From NCBI GenBank assembly GCA_020845495.1, contig JADLFM010000223.1, positions 1-64,000 on the forward strand: DNA of 64,000 nucleotides. The letters run 5' to 3'. The notes under the pieces are model-generated. The model did not search any database, was not told where the DNA came from, and was given only the letters and a program-made list of their open reading frames with translations. This stretch comes from Chloroflexota bacterium (GTDB lineage: Bacteria; Chloroflexota; UBA6077; JACCZL01). Within the stretch, counting starts at the first letter, position 1. The number at the start of each line of letters is the position of its first letter. Made by a program: the position numbers and the translations under genes. This document shows positions 9,361 to 17,045 of this stretch, in pieces.

Positions 9361-9545
9361 CGACTGAGCCATCTCAGGGGCATCTCGGCGGAGCGGGCGT
9401 CAGGGCGCCCGTGTCGGTGCGCTACACCCTCGGCTGTGACGGAATTGTGCCTCGTGCGAGGCACCACGCCCGTACCGCCCGGGTCCTCTACTGACACTAT
9501 GTAACGGCGTCATCTTGGGGCCGTAAACCGCTCCCCCTGACCCGC

Positions 9546-9598
9546 TTGACAGGAGGGAGGACGGCGCGTAGACTCGTCACGACCCGAAGCTTCGGGTC
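9546..9598 (+). promoter_or_regulatory. Promoter and palindromic operator of the HlyD-type gene
   Basis: -35 TTGACA (9546-9551), 17-bp spacer, -10 TAGACT (9569-9574), expected start near 9582. A perfect 18-bp palindrome (GACCCGAAGCTTCGGGTC, 9581-9598) begins at the predicted start site, which is a typical place for a repressor operator or a 5' mRNA hairpin. The gene starts at 9626. Confidence 0.65.
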
Positions 9599-9625
9599 TA
9601 TCAAAGTGTTTTTGGTGTCATCCAC

Positions 9626-11782
9626 ATGCGTTTCGTCGGTCGCCTGGCCTCGTCGGGTCGTCGTCTGGCGGTTGGTCCCGTCGTAAAGGGATGGGACGAC
9701 CCGTTGGGCGGCCGACAGCTACGCCGGCGGTTTGGTGGCATTGCCCTCGTTCTCGTCGTGGCGCTGGTCAGTTGCACCCCATCCGCGCAACCGCCGCAGA
9801 AGCCGTCCGGCAAGGAGTTCCAGCCGGCTCCGATCCAGATCACGACGGCGCTGGTGACCCAGGGCAACATCGCCGCGACCCTGGTGTATAGCGGCAACGT
9901 GCAGGCTCGTGCCCAGGTCAACGTGACGCCGAAAATCACCGGACGCATCGAGCGATTGTTCGTCGACATCGGCGACACCCTTCAGAAGGGCGAGGTCATT
10001 GCTGAGTTGGATCGCGCCACACTCGATGCGCAGGTGCAGCAGGCTGAGGCAGCGCTGAGTGTGGCCCAGGCGCGCCTCGCCCAGACGCAGGCTGGAGCCA
10101 AGGAAGAGGATGTCGAGGCGGCAGCGGCCGCGGTGCGCGCCGCTCAGGTGCGCCTCGATCAGGCCCAGGCAGGAGCCCGGGCAGAGGATATCGCCGCTGC
10201 CCGCTCCCAGGTTGCGCAGGCCCAGACACGCCTCAGCGCCTTGATCGCCGGTCCGAAGCCCGAGGACGCTCAAAGCCTCGACTCGGCCGTCGATCAGGCG
10301 CGCGCCGTGGTCGAGCAGACCCGCGCCCAGTTGGCATCGTCCCAATCGACGATGGCGGAGGCCCGCTATAGGCTCGATCAGGCGCGCAGCGGTCTCGGTG
10401 GGCCGAACACCCGAGCCGAAGACATCGCCGCCGCACAGGCCGCCGTCAACGCGGCGCGCAGTCGTCTCGAGAGTCTCCGTGCAGGAGCGCGACCCGAAGA
10501 CCTTCGGGCCGCCGAGCTTGCCGCCTCGCGCTCCCAGCTCAACCTGAACGCCGCCAATGCTGCGCTCGATGCCTGTGGGCGAACGGTGAGCACGACCCGC
10601 TCGCGCTCGCGGAACGAGGCGACGGGCCAGACGACCGAGTCGACCAGCCGCCAGCAGTCTTCCTGTAACAGTAGCCAGCGCGAGCAGTTGGAGCAGCAGC
10701 GAGCCGCGGCGCAGATTGCCGTGCGCGAAGCCCAGAACCAGCTCGAGAAGACCAGGAATGGGGCGACGCCGTTCGATATCAGCCAGGGCGAAGAAGCGGT
10801 GAAACAGGCCGAGGCCACGCTCCAGCGGACCCGCTTCGGCGGCACGACCGACCTCGCCACCCTCGAACTGCGGTACGGGCAGGCGCAGGCCGACGTCGAG
10901 CGCCTCCAGGCGTCCCTCGAGCAGACGCAGGCATCACTGGAGCAGGCCCAGTCCCGCGCAGACTCCGCCCGCAACCCGTCCGAGTGGGACGTGAAGAACG
11001 CTCAAGAGGTCGTCAACCAGGCGGCAGCGAACCTGGCGCGATTGGTCAACCCGAACCCCTACGACGTGCGATCGGCTCAGGCGGCGGTCGAACAGGCGCA
11101 GGCGGCGCTCGCATCGCGACAACATCCAGCGCCCGAGGACGTCCAGATCGCCGCCGCACAAGTGGATCAAGCAGCGGCGGCACTCGACGCGGCGAAGGTC
11201 AATCAGGCCGAATCCGTGATTCGCGCACCCTTCGACTCGATCGTCGCGCAACGCTTCGTGAGCGCCGGGGCTACCGTCGGCACCAACTCGCCAATTGTCA
11301 GCCTTGTCTCACGCGACACCGAGATCGTGCTCCAGGTTGAAGAGGCACGCATCGGTCAAATCGAGCGAGACCAGCCGGCCCAGGTCACGGTCGCCGCGTA
11401 CCCTGGCGACGTGTTCTCAGGCTCGGTTGCCAGCATCTCGCCGACCGCTGACCCCCGCAGCCGCACATTCGCCGTCCGCGTCTACCCAATCGACCCGCAG
11501 GCACGGCTGCGCGATGGCATGTTCGCGCAGGTTGCGCTCCAGACGCCGCCGCATCAGGCACTACTGGTGCCTGTCCAGGCGGTCGTGAACCGCTCTGGCC
11601 GAAACATCGTGTTCGTGGTCGGATCGGATAGCCGAGTTCATGCGCGCGAGGTGAGCGTCGGCATCAACGACGGACGACAGGTCGAGATTGTGAGTGGCCT
11701 GAACCTCGGAGAAGAGGTCGCGACGTCCGCTCTCGACGTCCTGTCTGATGGGACACCGGTGGTCGCCAACCGTCAGGGGTGA
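9626..11782 (+). CDS. HlyD/RND-type periplasmic adaptor lipoprotein with a very long coiled coil
   Basis: Membrane-fusion adaptor of the kind that links an inner-membrane exporter to the outside. A lipoprotein-type signal (RRRFGGIALVLVVALVSC) is followed by the biotinyl-lipoyl motif (VTPKITGRIERLFVDIGDTLQKGEVIAEL). A hairpin of roughly 430 residues (about 110-540) follows, built from repeated Ala/Gln-rich blocks each ending in a GA(R/K)xEDI-like turn. Then come the beta-barrel part (IRAPFDSIVAQRFVSAGATV) and the membrane-proximal domain. At 718 aa it is nearly twice the usual length (350-400). Cys317 and Cys347 flank a Ser/Thr/Arg-rich insert. No pump gene is adjacent. The start at 9626 leaves an unusually long N-region before the signal. 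Confidence 0.85.
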   Translation: MRFVGRLASSGRRLAVGPVVKGWDDPLGGRQLRRRFGGIALVLVVALVSCTPSAQPPQKPSGKEFQPAPIQITTALVTQGNIAATLVYSGNVQARAQVNVTPKITGRIERLFVDIGDTLQKGEVIAELDRATLDAQVQQAEAALSVAQARLAQTQAGAKEEDVEAAAAAVRAAQVRLDQAQAGARAEDIAAARSQVAQAQTRLSALIAGPKPEDAQSLDSAVDQARAVVEQTRAQLASSQSTMAEARYRLDQARSGLGGPNTRAEDIAAAQAAVNAARSRLESLRAGARPEDLRAAELAASRSQLNLNAANAALDACGRTVSTTRSRSRNEATGQTTESTSRQQSSCNSSQREQLEQQRAAAQIAVREAQNQLEKTRNGATPFDISQGEEAVKQAEATLQRTRFGGTTDLATLELRYGQAQADVERLQASLEQTQASLEQAQSRADSARNPSEWDVKNAQEVVNQAAANLARLVNPNPYDVRSAQAAVEQAQAALASRQHPAPEDVQIAAAQVDQAAAALDAAKVNQAESVIRAPFDSIVAQRFVSAGATVGTNSPIVSLVSRDTEIVLQVEEARIGQIERDQPAQVTVAAYPGDVFSGSVASISPTADPRSRTFAVRVYPIDPQARLRDGMFAQVALQTPPHQALLVPVQAVVNRSGRNIVFVVGSDSRVHAREVSVGINDGRQVEIVSGLNLGEEVATSALDVLSDGTPVVANRQG

Positions 11783-11791
11783 CGATTGAGC

Positions 11792-11853
11792 CACCCGGAG
11801 AACCAGACGGGCCGCTGCTCTCAAGAGCGGCGGCCCGTCTGGTTCTCCGGGTG
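11792..11853. terminator. Strong bidirectional-type hairpin terminator
   Basis: Near-perfect 30-bp inverted repeat (11792-11821 against 11824-11853, with one G-T wobble) starting 9 bp after the stop of the HlyD-type gene. There is no long T-run, as is common in high-GC genomes. Confidence 0.75.
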
Positions 11854-11925
11854 CCGCTCGCCTAGAATGTCGGCGCAGCGCGCCGTCAACGCTTCGACGG
11901 CCGATGTTTAGAAAGGACCGGTGCT

Positions 11926-12912
11926 ATGTCCCCTGCCCATGCGGCTGCGCGGACGGCCGAGTACGTCTGGCTCAATGGCCAGCTCGAACCGTGGGACAGT
12001 GCAACGCTGCACGTCAGTGCCGTCGGCGCGAGCGGCCATTTCAACGTTTTCGAAGGCATCAAGGGGTACGCTACCCACGACGGCCGCGACCTGAACGTCT
12101 TCGGCCTCCGCGAGCATCTACGCCGTCTCGCTGAGTCGATGAAGATCACCCGGATGGCGCCTCCCTACAGCGTCGACGATCTAACGGCGGCGACGCTCAG
12201 CCTGCTGCGCCGCAACGACACGCGCGTCGACACCTACATCCGGCCGGTGGCCTTTTTCAGCGGGCTCGAACACGCCGACTTCAGTCTTCAACTCGATGCG
12301 GTGCCCGAGGTGCTCATCTGGACGCGACCGTTCAAGACCCGCCTCGGCACCGAGCGCCGTCTCTCGTGCCAGGTAAGCTCGTGGACGCGCATCACGGACA
12401 ATCAAATGCCACCGCGCGTCAAGACGATGTCGAATTACCAGAACAATCGGCTTGCGGCCCTTCAGGCGCGCGCTGATGGCTACGATACGGCGATCATGCT
12501 CGGGCCTGATGGCAAGGTGTCAGAAGGGCCGGGCGCCTGCCTGGTCATTCTGCGTGACGGTGTGGCGATCACACCGCCGGTGACCGCCGGCATTCTCGAA
12601 AGTGTGACCCGTGCGGTCATTCTTCGACTTCTTGGCGAGGAACTTGGCATTCGGGTCGTCGAGCGCCCCGTCGATCGCACTGAGCTGTACGTTGCCGACG
12701 AGGCATTCTTCTGCGGTACCGGCTGGGAGATCTTGCCGGTGACGAGTTTCGACCGGATGCCGGTCGGCGACGGTGCGATGGGGCCGATCACGGCCCAGGT
12801 TGACGCGTTGTACCTCGACATCGTCCGGGGCGGCCGGCCAGACTACAGCGATTGGCTCACCAACGTCCACGGCGCATCCGTAGGTGCGGCCGTCGGCCAG
12901 AATGGGCGGTAA
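11926..12912 (+). CDS. ilvE: Branched-chain amino acid aminotransferase (class IV)
   Basis: PLP-dependent transaminase of fold type IV for the last step of Val/Leu/Ile synthesis, or the related D-amino acid or aminodeoxychorismate activities. The PLP lysine is K166 in RVKTMSNYQNNRLA; Glu200 sits in SEGPGACLVIL, and GILESVTR supplies the phosphate-binding turn. HFNVFEGIKGY near the N-terminus matches BCAT (VFEGIR). Length 328 aa; AAAGGA lies upstream of the ATG. The C-terminal 25 residues run past the usual end. It is a single gene after a strong terminator. BCAT is the best assignment but side specificity is not provable. Confidence 0.87.
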   Translation: MSPAHAAARTAEYVWLNGQLEPWDSATLHVSAVGASGHFNVFEGIKGYATHDGRDLNVFGLREHLRRLAESMKITRMAPPYSVDDLTAATLSLLRRNDTRVDTYIRPVAFFSGLEHADFSLQLDAVPEVLIWTRPFKTRLGTERRLSCQVSSWTRITDNQMPPRVKTMSNYQNNRLAALQARADGYDTAIMLGPDGKVSEGPGACLVILRDGVAITPPVTAGILESVTRAVILRLLGEELGIRVVERPVDRTELYVADEAFFCGTGWEILPVTSFDRMPVGDGAMGPITAQVDALYLDIVRGGRPDYSDWLTNVHGASVGAAVGQNGR

Positions 12913-13162
12913 GCGTGCTCGCAGCCCGTCTGGGCAAGCCAACACTCGGACGGGAGCATCGGCATCGCAACTGGCTCGCGGGTGTCGATGGACGAAGCGG
13001 CCGTGACCGTCATCGTCCGGCCAATACGCCCGACGACGACAACCAGCACGGGCACATCGCGGCGATACTGGGAACGAACTCCTCTGGACTAGAGCTTCAG
13101 GTGGCGATGACACATGCCCGTGCGTGTCTGCGAGGACACCGCGGGCGCATCGGAGGGGATGC

Positions 13163-14404
13163 ATGCGTAGCGTGATCAGGGCAGGCCGGCTTGTCGACGG
13201 GACCGGCGCGCAACCCATCGAGTCCGCGACCGTCGTGGTCGAAGACGGGCGAATCCGTGAGGTCGGACCGTCGAGCCAGGTTCGGACGCCTCAGTCGGGC
13301 GACGTCGAGGAGATCGACTGCTCGGGGTACACGGTGCTGCCGGGCCTGATCGACTGCCACGTTCATCTCGTCTTCAGCGCCCGCTCGTCCGCGCTTGCCG
13401 ATATTCTGGGAGAGAGCAACCGCCGCATCCTGCTTCGCGCCGTTCACAATGCCCAACTCGCGCTCCGAGCCGGTGTCACTACCGTCCGGGACTGCGGCGG
13501 CCGGGCTGGCGTCACGCTCGAGCTTCGCGATGCGATCGCGGCCGGCATCCTGCCAGGAGCGCGCATCTTCGCCTCTGGGCCGGCCATCACGACGACAGGC
13601 GGTCACTGTTACTTCTTCGAGGGTGAGGCCGATACCGTCGACGAGCTCCGGAAACTCGCGCGCCGACTCGCCAAGGAGGGCGTCGACTTCTATAAGGTGA
13701 TGTCCACTGGCGGCCGGATGACGCCGGGCACCAATGTCACAGCGGCGCAGTTCAGCGTCGAGGAGTTGTCCACGCTCGTAGGTGAGGCTCGCCGCCTGGA
13801 TCGGACCGTCGCGGCGCACGGCCACGGTGCGGCTGGCATCCGCAACGCTGTGGCGGCCGGCGTCACCACCATCGAGCATTGCACCTGGGTCTCCGAGGAG
13901 GATAGCTCGGTCGTCGACTTCGATCCGGAGGCCGCGGCACAGATGGCGCGTCAGGGTACATTCATTGACGCAACCCTGACCCCCGGCATCGTGACCTCCC
14001 GGCTCCCCGAGAGCGAGCTCACGCCGACGCGCCGCGAGACACTGGCGATGCAGCCAAAGATTCGGGCCGTCCAACGCCAGATGCTCGAGATGGGTGTCGA
14101 GCCGATCGCCGGGACTGATGCCGGGGTCGCGAACGTCCCGCTCGACAGCATGCCGCTCGAGTTGGAAGGGCTGGTCGAGTCGCTCGGGCTGACACCGCTA
14201 GCGGCGATCACGGCTGCGACCCACACGGCTGCCCGTGCCTGCAAGCGGGAGGACGACTTCGGTTCGATCCAGCCTGGCCGGCGCGCGGACTTCCTCGTCG
14301 TCGAGGGTGACCCCACCCGTACCATCTCGGACGTCCGTAAGGTGCGCTGGGTCTTCAAGGACGGCGTGGCTGAAGTCGAGAACGGCCGTCTGATCCGAGC
14401 CTGA
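13163..14404 (+). CDS. Metal-dependent amidohydrolase (imidazolonepropionase/prolidase-like)
   Basis: TIM-barrel hydrolase of the amidohydrolase superfamily. The first metal-binding pair is His66 and His68 in DCHVHLVF. KVMSTGGRMTPGT supplies the lysine region, HGHGAAGI and EHCTW supply further His ligands, and GTDAGV the catalytic Asp. The C-terminus has the FGSIQPGRRADFLVVEGDP beta-sandwich return. The ATG at 13163 has GGAGGGG 6 nt upstream. It probably hydrolyses a cyclic amide or X-Pro dipeptide; the substrate is not determinable. The 250 bp before it hold nothing recognisable. Confidence 0.86.
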   Translation: MRSVIRAGRLVDGTGAQPIESATVVVEDGRIREVGPSSQVRTPQSGDVEEIDCSGYTVLPGLIDCHVHLVFSARSSALADILGESNRRILLRAVHNAQLALRAGVTTVRDCGGRAGVTLELRDAIAAGILPGARIFASGPAITTTGGHCYFFEGEADTVDELRKLARRLAKEGVDFYKVMSTGGRMTPGTNVTAAQFSVEELSTLVGEARRLDRTVAAHGHGAAGIRNAVAAGVTTIEHCTWVSEEDSSVVDFDPEAAAQMARQGTFIDATLTPGIVTSRLPESELTPTRRETLAMQPKIRAVQRQMLEMGVEPIAGTDAGVANVPLDSMPLELEGLVESLGLTPLAAITAATHTAARACKREDDFGSIQPGRRADFLVVEGDPTRTISDVRKVRWVFKDGVAEVENGRLIRA

Positions 14405-14467
14405 CGCTCACGAAGAGGGAGGCCAGGAACGGGCTGCGAGGGCAGAGGGCGGGGATGGAGGCGGGCG

Positions 14468-14788
14468 ATGCACGACCCTGACGACGACGATCCGGCCCAT
14501 CGAGGCCGCCTCTGGGAGCGCTTGCTGCTCCAGGCCCGACCCCTCGATCAGCATGAATGGCGGCTTGCCGTGCTCCTCATCGGGCTGGCGTTGGTCGGTG
14601 CGTGGTTGATCCTCTGGCCGCTCCTACCGACGTTGATCGCCACACTTGCGACGAATATCATCGATACGGTGAGCTCGCTTGGCTCGTCGCCCCCACCCAC
14701 GGTAACGCCGCAAACTGTCTTCCCATCCCCCTCGCCGTCCCCATCCCCGTCGCCGTCGCCGTCCCCATCTCCCATTCGGCTGCCATGA
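14468..14788 (+). CDS. Small membrane protein with a Ser-Pro repeat tail
   Basis: A 106-aa protein of unknown function. An acidic N-terminus (MHDPDDDD) is followed by one long or two short TM segments (about 36-65: LAVLLIGLALVGAWLILWPL). It ends in an (SP)n tail of nine or so dipeptides encoded by a near-perfect CCGTCC-type DNA repeat at 14724-14770. GGAGG lies upstream of the ATG. Its TGA overlaps the comF ATG by 4 bp, so the two are likely cotranslated. The repeat may vary in length between strains. Confidence 0.65.
   Translation: MHDPDDDDPAHRGRLWERLLLQARPLDQHEWRLAVLLIGLALVGAWLILWPLLPTLIATLATNIIDTVSSLGSSPPPTVTPQTVFPSPSPSPSPSPSPSPSPIRLP
14724..14770 (+). repeat. Ser-Pro coding microsatellite
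   Basis: Short C-rich hexanucleotide-like repeat (variants of TCCCCG/TCCCCA/GCCGTC) encoding alternating Ser-Pro at the C-terminus of the small membrane protein. It is a candidate length-variable tract. Confidence 0.6.
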
Positions 14789-15495
14789 TCGGGCAACCGG
14801 CCGAGCCGGCGTCAGTCCTCGGCCGGTTGCTGGCACTCCTGCTGCCCACACGTTGCCTCGGCTGCGGCGTGCGGGGGGCGCAGTTGTGCGATACCTGCGA
14901 GAGCACCATTCCCTGGCTTGGCGGAGCGGTGTGCCCCCGCTGCGCGGCAGCGAGTCGTCAGGGCTACCTGTGCGCTGACTGTCGCATCGATTCCGGGCCG
15001 CTCGACGCCGTGCGCGCCGCCTGTGTCTTTGAGGGTGTGGTCCGTCAGGCGGTACACGATCTGAAGTACCGACAGGCCAGGATGCACGCCGAATTGCTTG
15101 GGGAGATCGTGGCTCGGGCACTCGCGGCCCAGCCCCTCCGGATCGACGTGCTGGCGCCAGTGCCGCTGGCTCGTCGCCGGTGCCGTGAGCGCGGCTACAA
15201 CCAGTCGGCAGCGATCGCGCGAGCGGTCGGTCGGCGTACTGGCACGCCAGTCGAGGTCACGTGCCTGGAGCGCACGCGCGAGACGCCACCGCAAGTGGGG
15301 CGGACGGCAGCCGCTCGCCGCGTGAACGTCGACGGCGCGTTCACCTGCACCCAGCCTGAGGCCGTCGCTGGGCGCTGGGTGGCCGTCATTGACGACGTCA
15401 TGACGACGGGCTCGACACTCCGTGCCTGCGCGCTGCCACTGAAGGCGGCCGGCGCGGAGCGCGTCTTCGGCCTGGTGGTCGCGCGGGAGCGCTGA
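14785..15495 (+). CDS. comF: ComF family phosphoribosyltransferase-like protein
   Basis: Related to competence protein ComFC/GntX. Residues 24-66 hold four CxxC-type pairs (C24/C27, C35/C38, C50/C53, C63/C66), a probable zinc ribbon. The C-terminal half is a type I PRTase fold with CRERGYNQSAAIARAV and the PRPP loop VAVIDDVMTTGSTL. Length 236 aa, typical of the family. The ATG at 14785 overlaps the preceding stop as ATGA. No other competence genes are in the window, so a role in DNA uptake is inference from the family. Confidence 0.9.
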   Translation: MIGQPAEPASVLGRLLALLLPTRCLGCGVRGAQLCDTCESTIPWLGGAVCPRCAAASRQGYLCADCRIDSGPLDAVRAACVFEGVVRQAVHDLKYRQARMHAELLGEIVARALAAQPLRIDVLAPVPLARRRCRERGYNQSAAIARAVGRRTGTPVEVTCLERTRETPPQVGRTAAARRVNVDGAFTCTQPEAVAGRWVAVIDDVMTTGSTLRACALPLKAAGAERVFGLVVARER

Positions 15496-15557
15496 ATCAC
15501 CACTCGCGTGCAGCAGGGCGTGCCCGTACAACCACCGAACGGCTGGGATGACGGCCC

Positions 15558-16211
15558 CTACTTGGGTGGGCCTTCGCGCAGCACGGTAACCCGCCGAGAC
15601 TGGGTGCCGTAGCGGCGGGCCTCGGACGGATCGGGCAGCCAGATGTCGATCGCCGGACCTTTCAGGCCACCGCCGATATCCTCAGCCACGAACACTCCGT
15701 CGTACCCCTCGATCGAGAGGGACGAGCCCACGGAAATGAACTTTGGATCGACCGCGACGACACCGTAGCGGGTTCTCGTCCCCGACGCGGTTCGCGCGTT
15801 CACTGGTATCCCGTCCACGCCATCGCTGTAGGCCGTGACCTTCGCCACGAACGTTCGCTGTCCGTCGTCAGTGTCGTGGGTGCTAACCGTCGACACGAGG
15901 TACCGTCCGGGGCTCCAGCCGGTCGTCGAGCGGCCGGAACTGATCTGATACCAGTCATCACTGCCGTCGCTATCCGAGACCGGGCCGGCCACGATCTGCA
16001 AGATCGTTCCTTCGTTCAGCGTGGTCACGATCCGATGGCTCATGCCGGGGCCGGAGCGGACACGGAGCCCGCGCCCCTCAGTGCCGGTCACGACCGCCGA
16101 CTGTCCAACCTGAAGGTCGTCAGCGGACGCGGAGGCAACCGAAGCAAGCGGAGGAATGAGCCCGAGCGAGAGGACCAGTACGAGCAAGGCACGTCGCAAC
16201 AGTAACGTCAA
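15558..16211 (-). CDS. Secreted SH3-3D domain cell-wall protein
   Basis: Exported protein with a signal peptide (RRALLVLVLSLGLIPPLASVASASA). A bacterial SH3 domain follows (about 35-105: GRGLRVRSGPGMSHRIVTTL, GSDDWYQI, GWSPGRYL), then a C-terminal 3D domain named for its Asp residues: ASGTRTRYGVVAVDP, VFVAEDIGGGLKG, AIDIWLP. The 3D domain is the RpfB/YocH/MltA-type double-psi barrel tied to peptidoglycan cleavage. The start is uncertain: TTG 16211 directly precedes the signal peptide, with GGAG about 12 nt upstream. Expression is very probably controlled by the c-di-AMP riboswitch at 16472-16612. The final residues are LREGPPK. Confidence 0.83.
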   Translation of the reverse strand: MTLLLRRALLVLVLSLGLIPPLASVASASADDLQVGQSAVVTGTEGRGLRVRSGPGMSHRIVTTLNEGTILQIVAGPVSDSDGSDDWYQISSGRSTTGWSPGRYLVSTVSTHDTDDGQRTFVAKVTAYSDGVDGIPVNARTASGTRTRYGVVAVDPKFISVGSSLSIEGYDGVFVAEDIGGGLKGPAIDIWLPDPSEARRYGTQSRRVTVLREGPPK

Positions 16212-16471
16212 CGGAAGTGCATTCTCCGATTTCAGCAGAGTTTGGCCGAGGGCGGCGCAACGTGTGGCTCGTACACGATTGGCCCGTACACGATGAACTG
16301 CGAGACGGCAGGCGATCGGCCCGGATCTTCGCCAGGTTCGCACAACGTGCTGGCCGTCCCTGGGGGCACCGGGACTCGTGCCCAGTCGACCTGTCACGCG
16401 GACTGCCTCCTCTTCCCTGCTCCACCGCGCGCACGCCGACGTCGATCCGTCGCGCCGGCGCGTGATCGGCA

Positions 16472-16612
16472 GGGTCTGACCTACGGGGTTAGCTGACGGG
16501 TTCGGGCTGGAGCCTGCCCTACGGCACACCGGACTCGCAGACGCGAGGCAAGTCGCCGATTCACCCCATTCCTGGGTTCCCCGCTCCTCCCTCTCGGGAG
16601 GACTCGGCCGCA
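16472..16612 (-). ncRNA. c-di-AMP riboswitch (ydaO-yuaA class)
   Basis: Reading leftward, the region carries the conserved parts of this class in order: GGCCGAGTCC with the adjacent CTCCC/GGGAG stem, GGGGAACCCA, ATGGGGTGAATCGG, GTAGGG, CCCGAACCCGTCAGCT, then AACCCCGTAGGTC. GGCC and GGTC can close P1. Members of the class sense c-di-AMP and commonly control cell-wall hydrolases with SH3, 3D or NlpC domains, which fits the SH3-3D gene downstream. The 260 nt between its 3' end and the gene start include GC-rich palindromes around 16450-16465 that could form the expression platform. Confidence 0.9.
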
Positions 16613-16667
16613 CATGACGTCAAGGGGCGATCCTGATTGTCGCCCGAGTGCACCTGACGTCACGGCG

Positions 16668-16696
16668 AGTTTACGGGAAGGTCACGCGCGTGTCAA
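16668..16696 (-). promoter_or_regulatory. Sigma-70 promoter of the riboswitch-SH3-3D transcript
   Basis: Reading leftward: -35 TTGACA (16696-16691), 17-bp spacer, -10 TAAACT (16673-16668). Predicted start is near 16661, about 50 nt ahead of the riboswitch. The palindrome TGACGTCA at 16655-16662 covers the predicted start. Confidence 0.72.
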
Positions 16697-17045
16697 GCCT
16701 CGACGTATCGAAACACCCGCGAACGGGCTATCGAGGGCCTGGCACGAGCGCCCCTTCACTCAATGGAAACCTGATGACGTCGTACCACGAGTGAGTTGGA
16801 AGGTCGCGGGCCGCCGCCACGAGGGACTACACTGGCCAGGCGTGTGGTATTGCGCACGCTTCGTCCTGACAGCCCATCCAGGGCGCCGGAATAAGGAACA
16901 GAACGTCCCCTAACGTCGTTGTAACATGCGTACAGGCAGCATGGGGCCTCCTCATGATTCGCTCGGCCGATCTGGCCTTCAGGGAGTGGCACACGGTCTG
17001 CACTCCAGTTTGGCAGGATGAGCCCGTTCGAAAGAGTGACCTGAC
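16697..17045. other. Intergenic region upstream of the FtsH gene
   Basis: About 350 bp with no supported ORF. It contains a third TGACGTC site (16775-16782). A -10-like TACACT near 16825 has no good -35. No clear FtsH promoter can be named. Confidence 0.3.

Noticed and set aside
13097..14074. 325-codon ORF opposite the amidohydrolase
   Set aside because: Fully antisense to a gene with all metal-binding motifs; no recognisable domain.
16270..16294. Direct repeat CGTACACGAT (two copies, 15 bp apart)
   Set aside because: Lies downstream of the riboswitch in the leader; too little to distinguish an operator from chance.
16213..16613. N-terminal extension of the SH3-3D protein up to 16613
   Set aside because: The region is the c-di-AMP riboswitch and its expression platform; a signal peptide begins right after TTG 16211.
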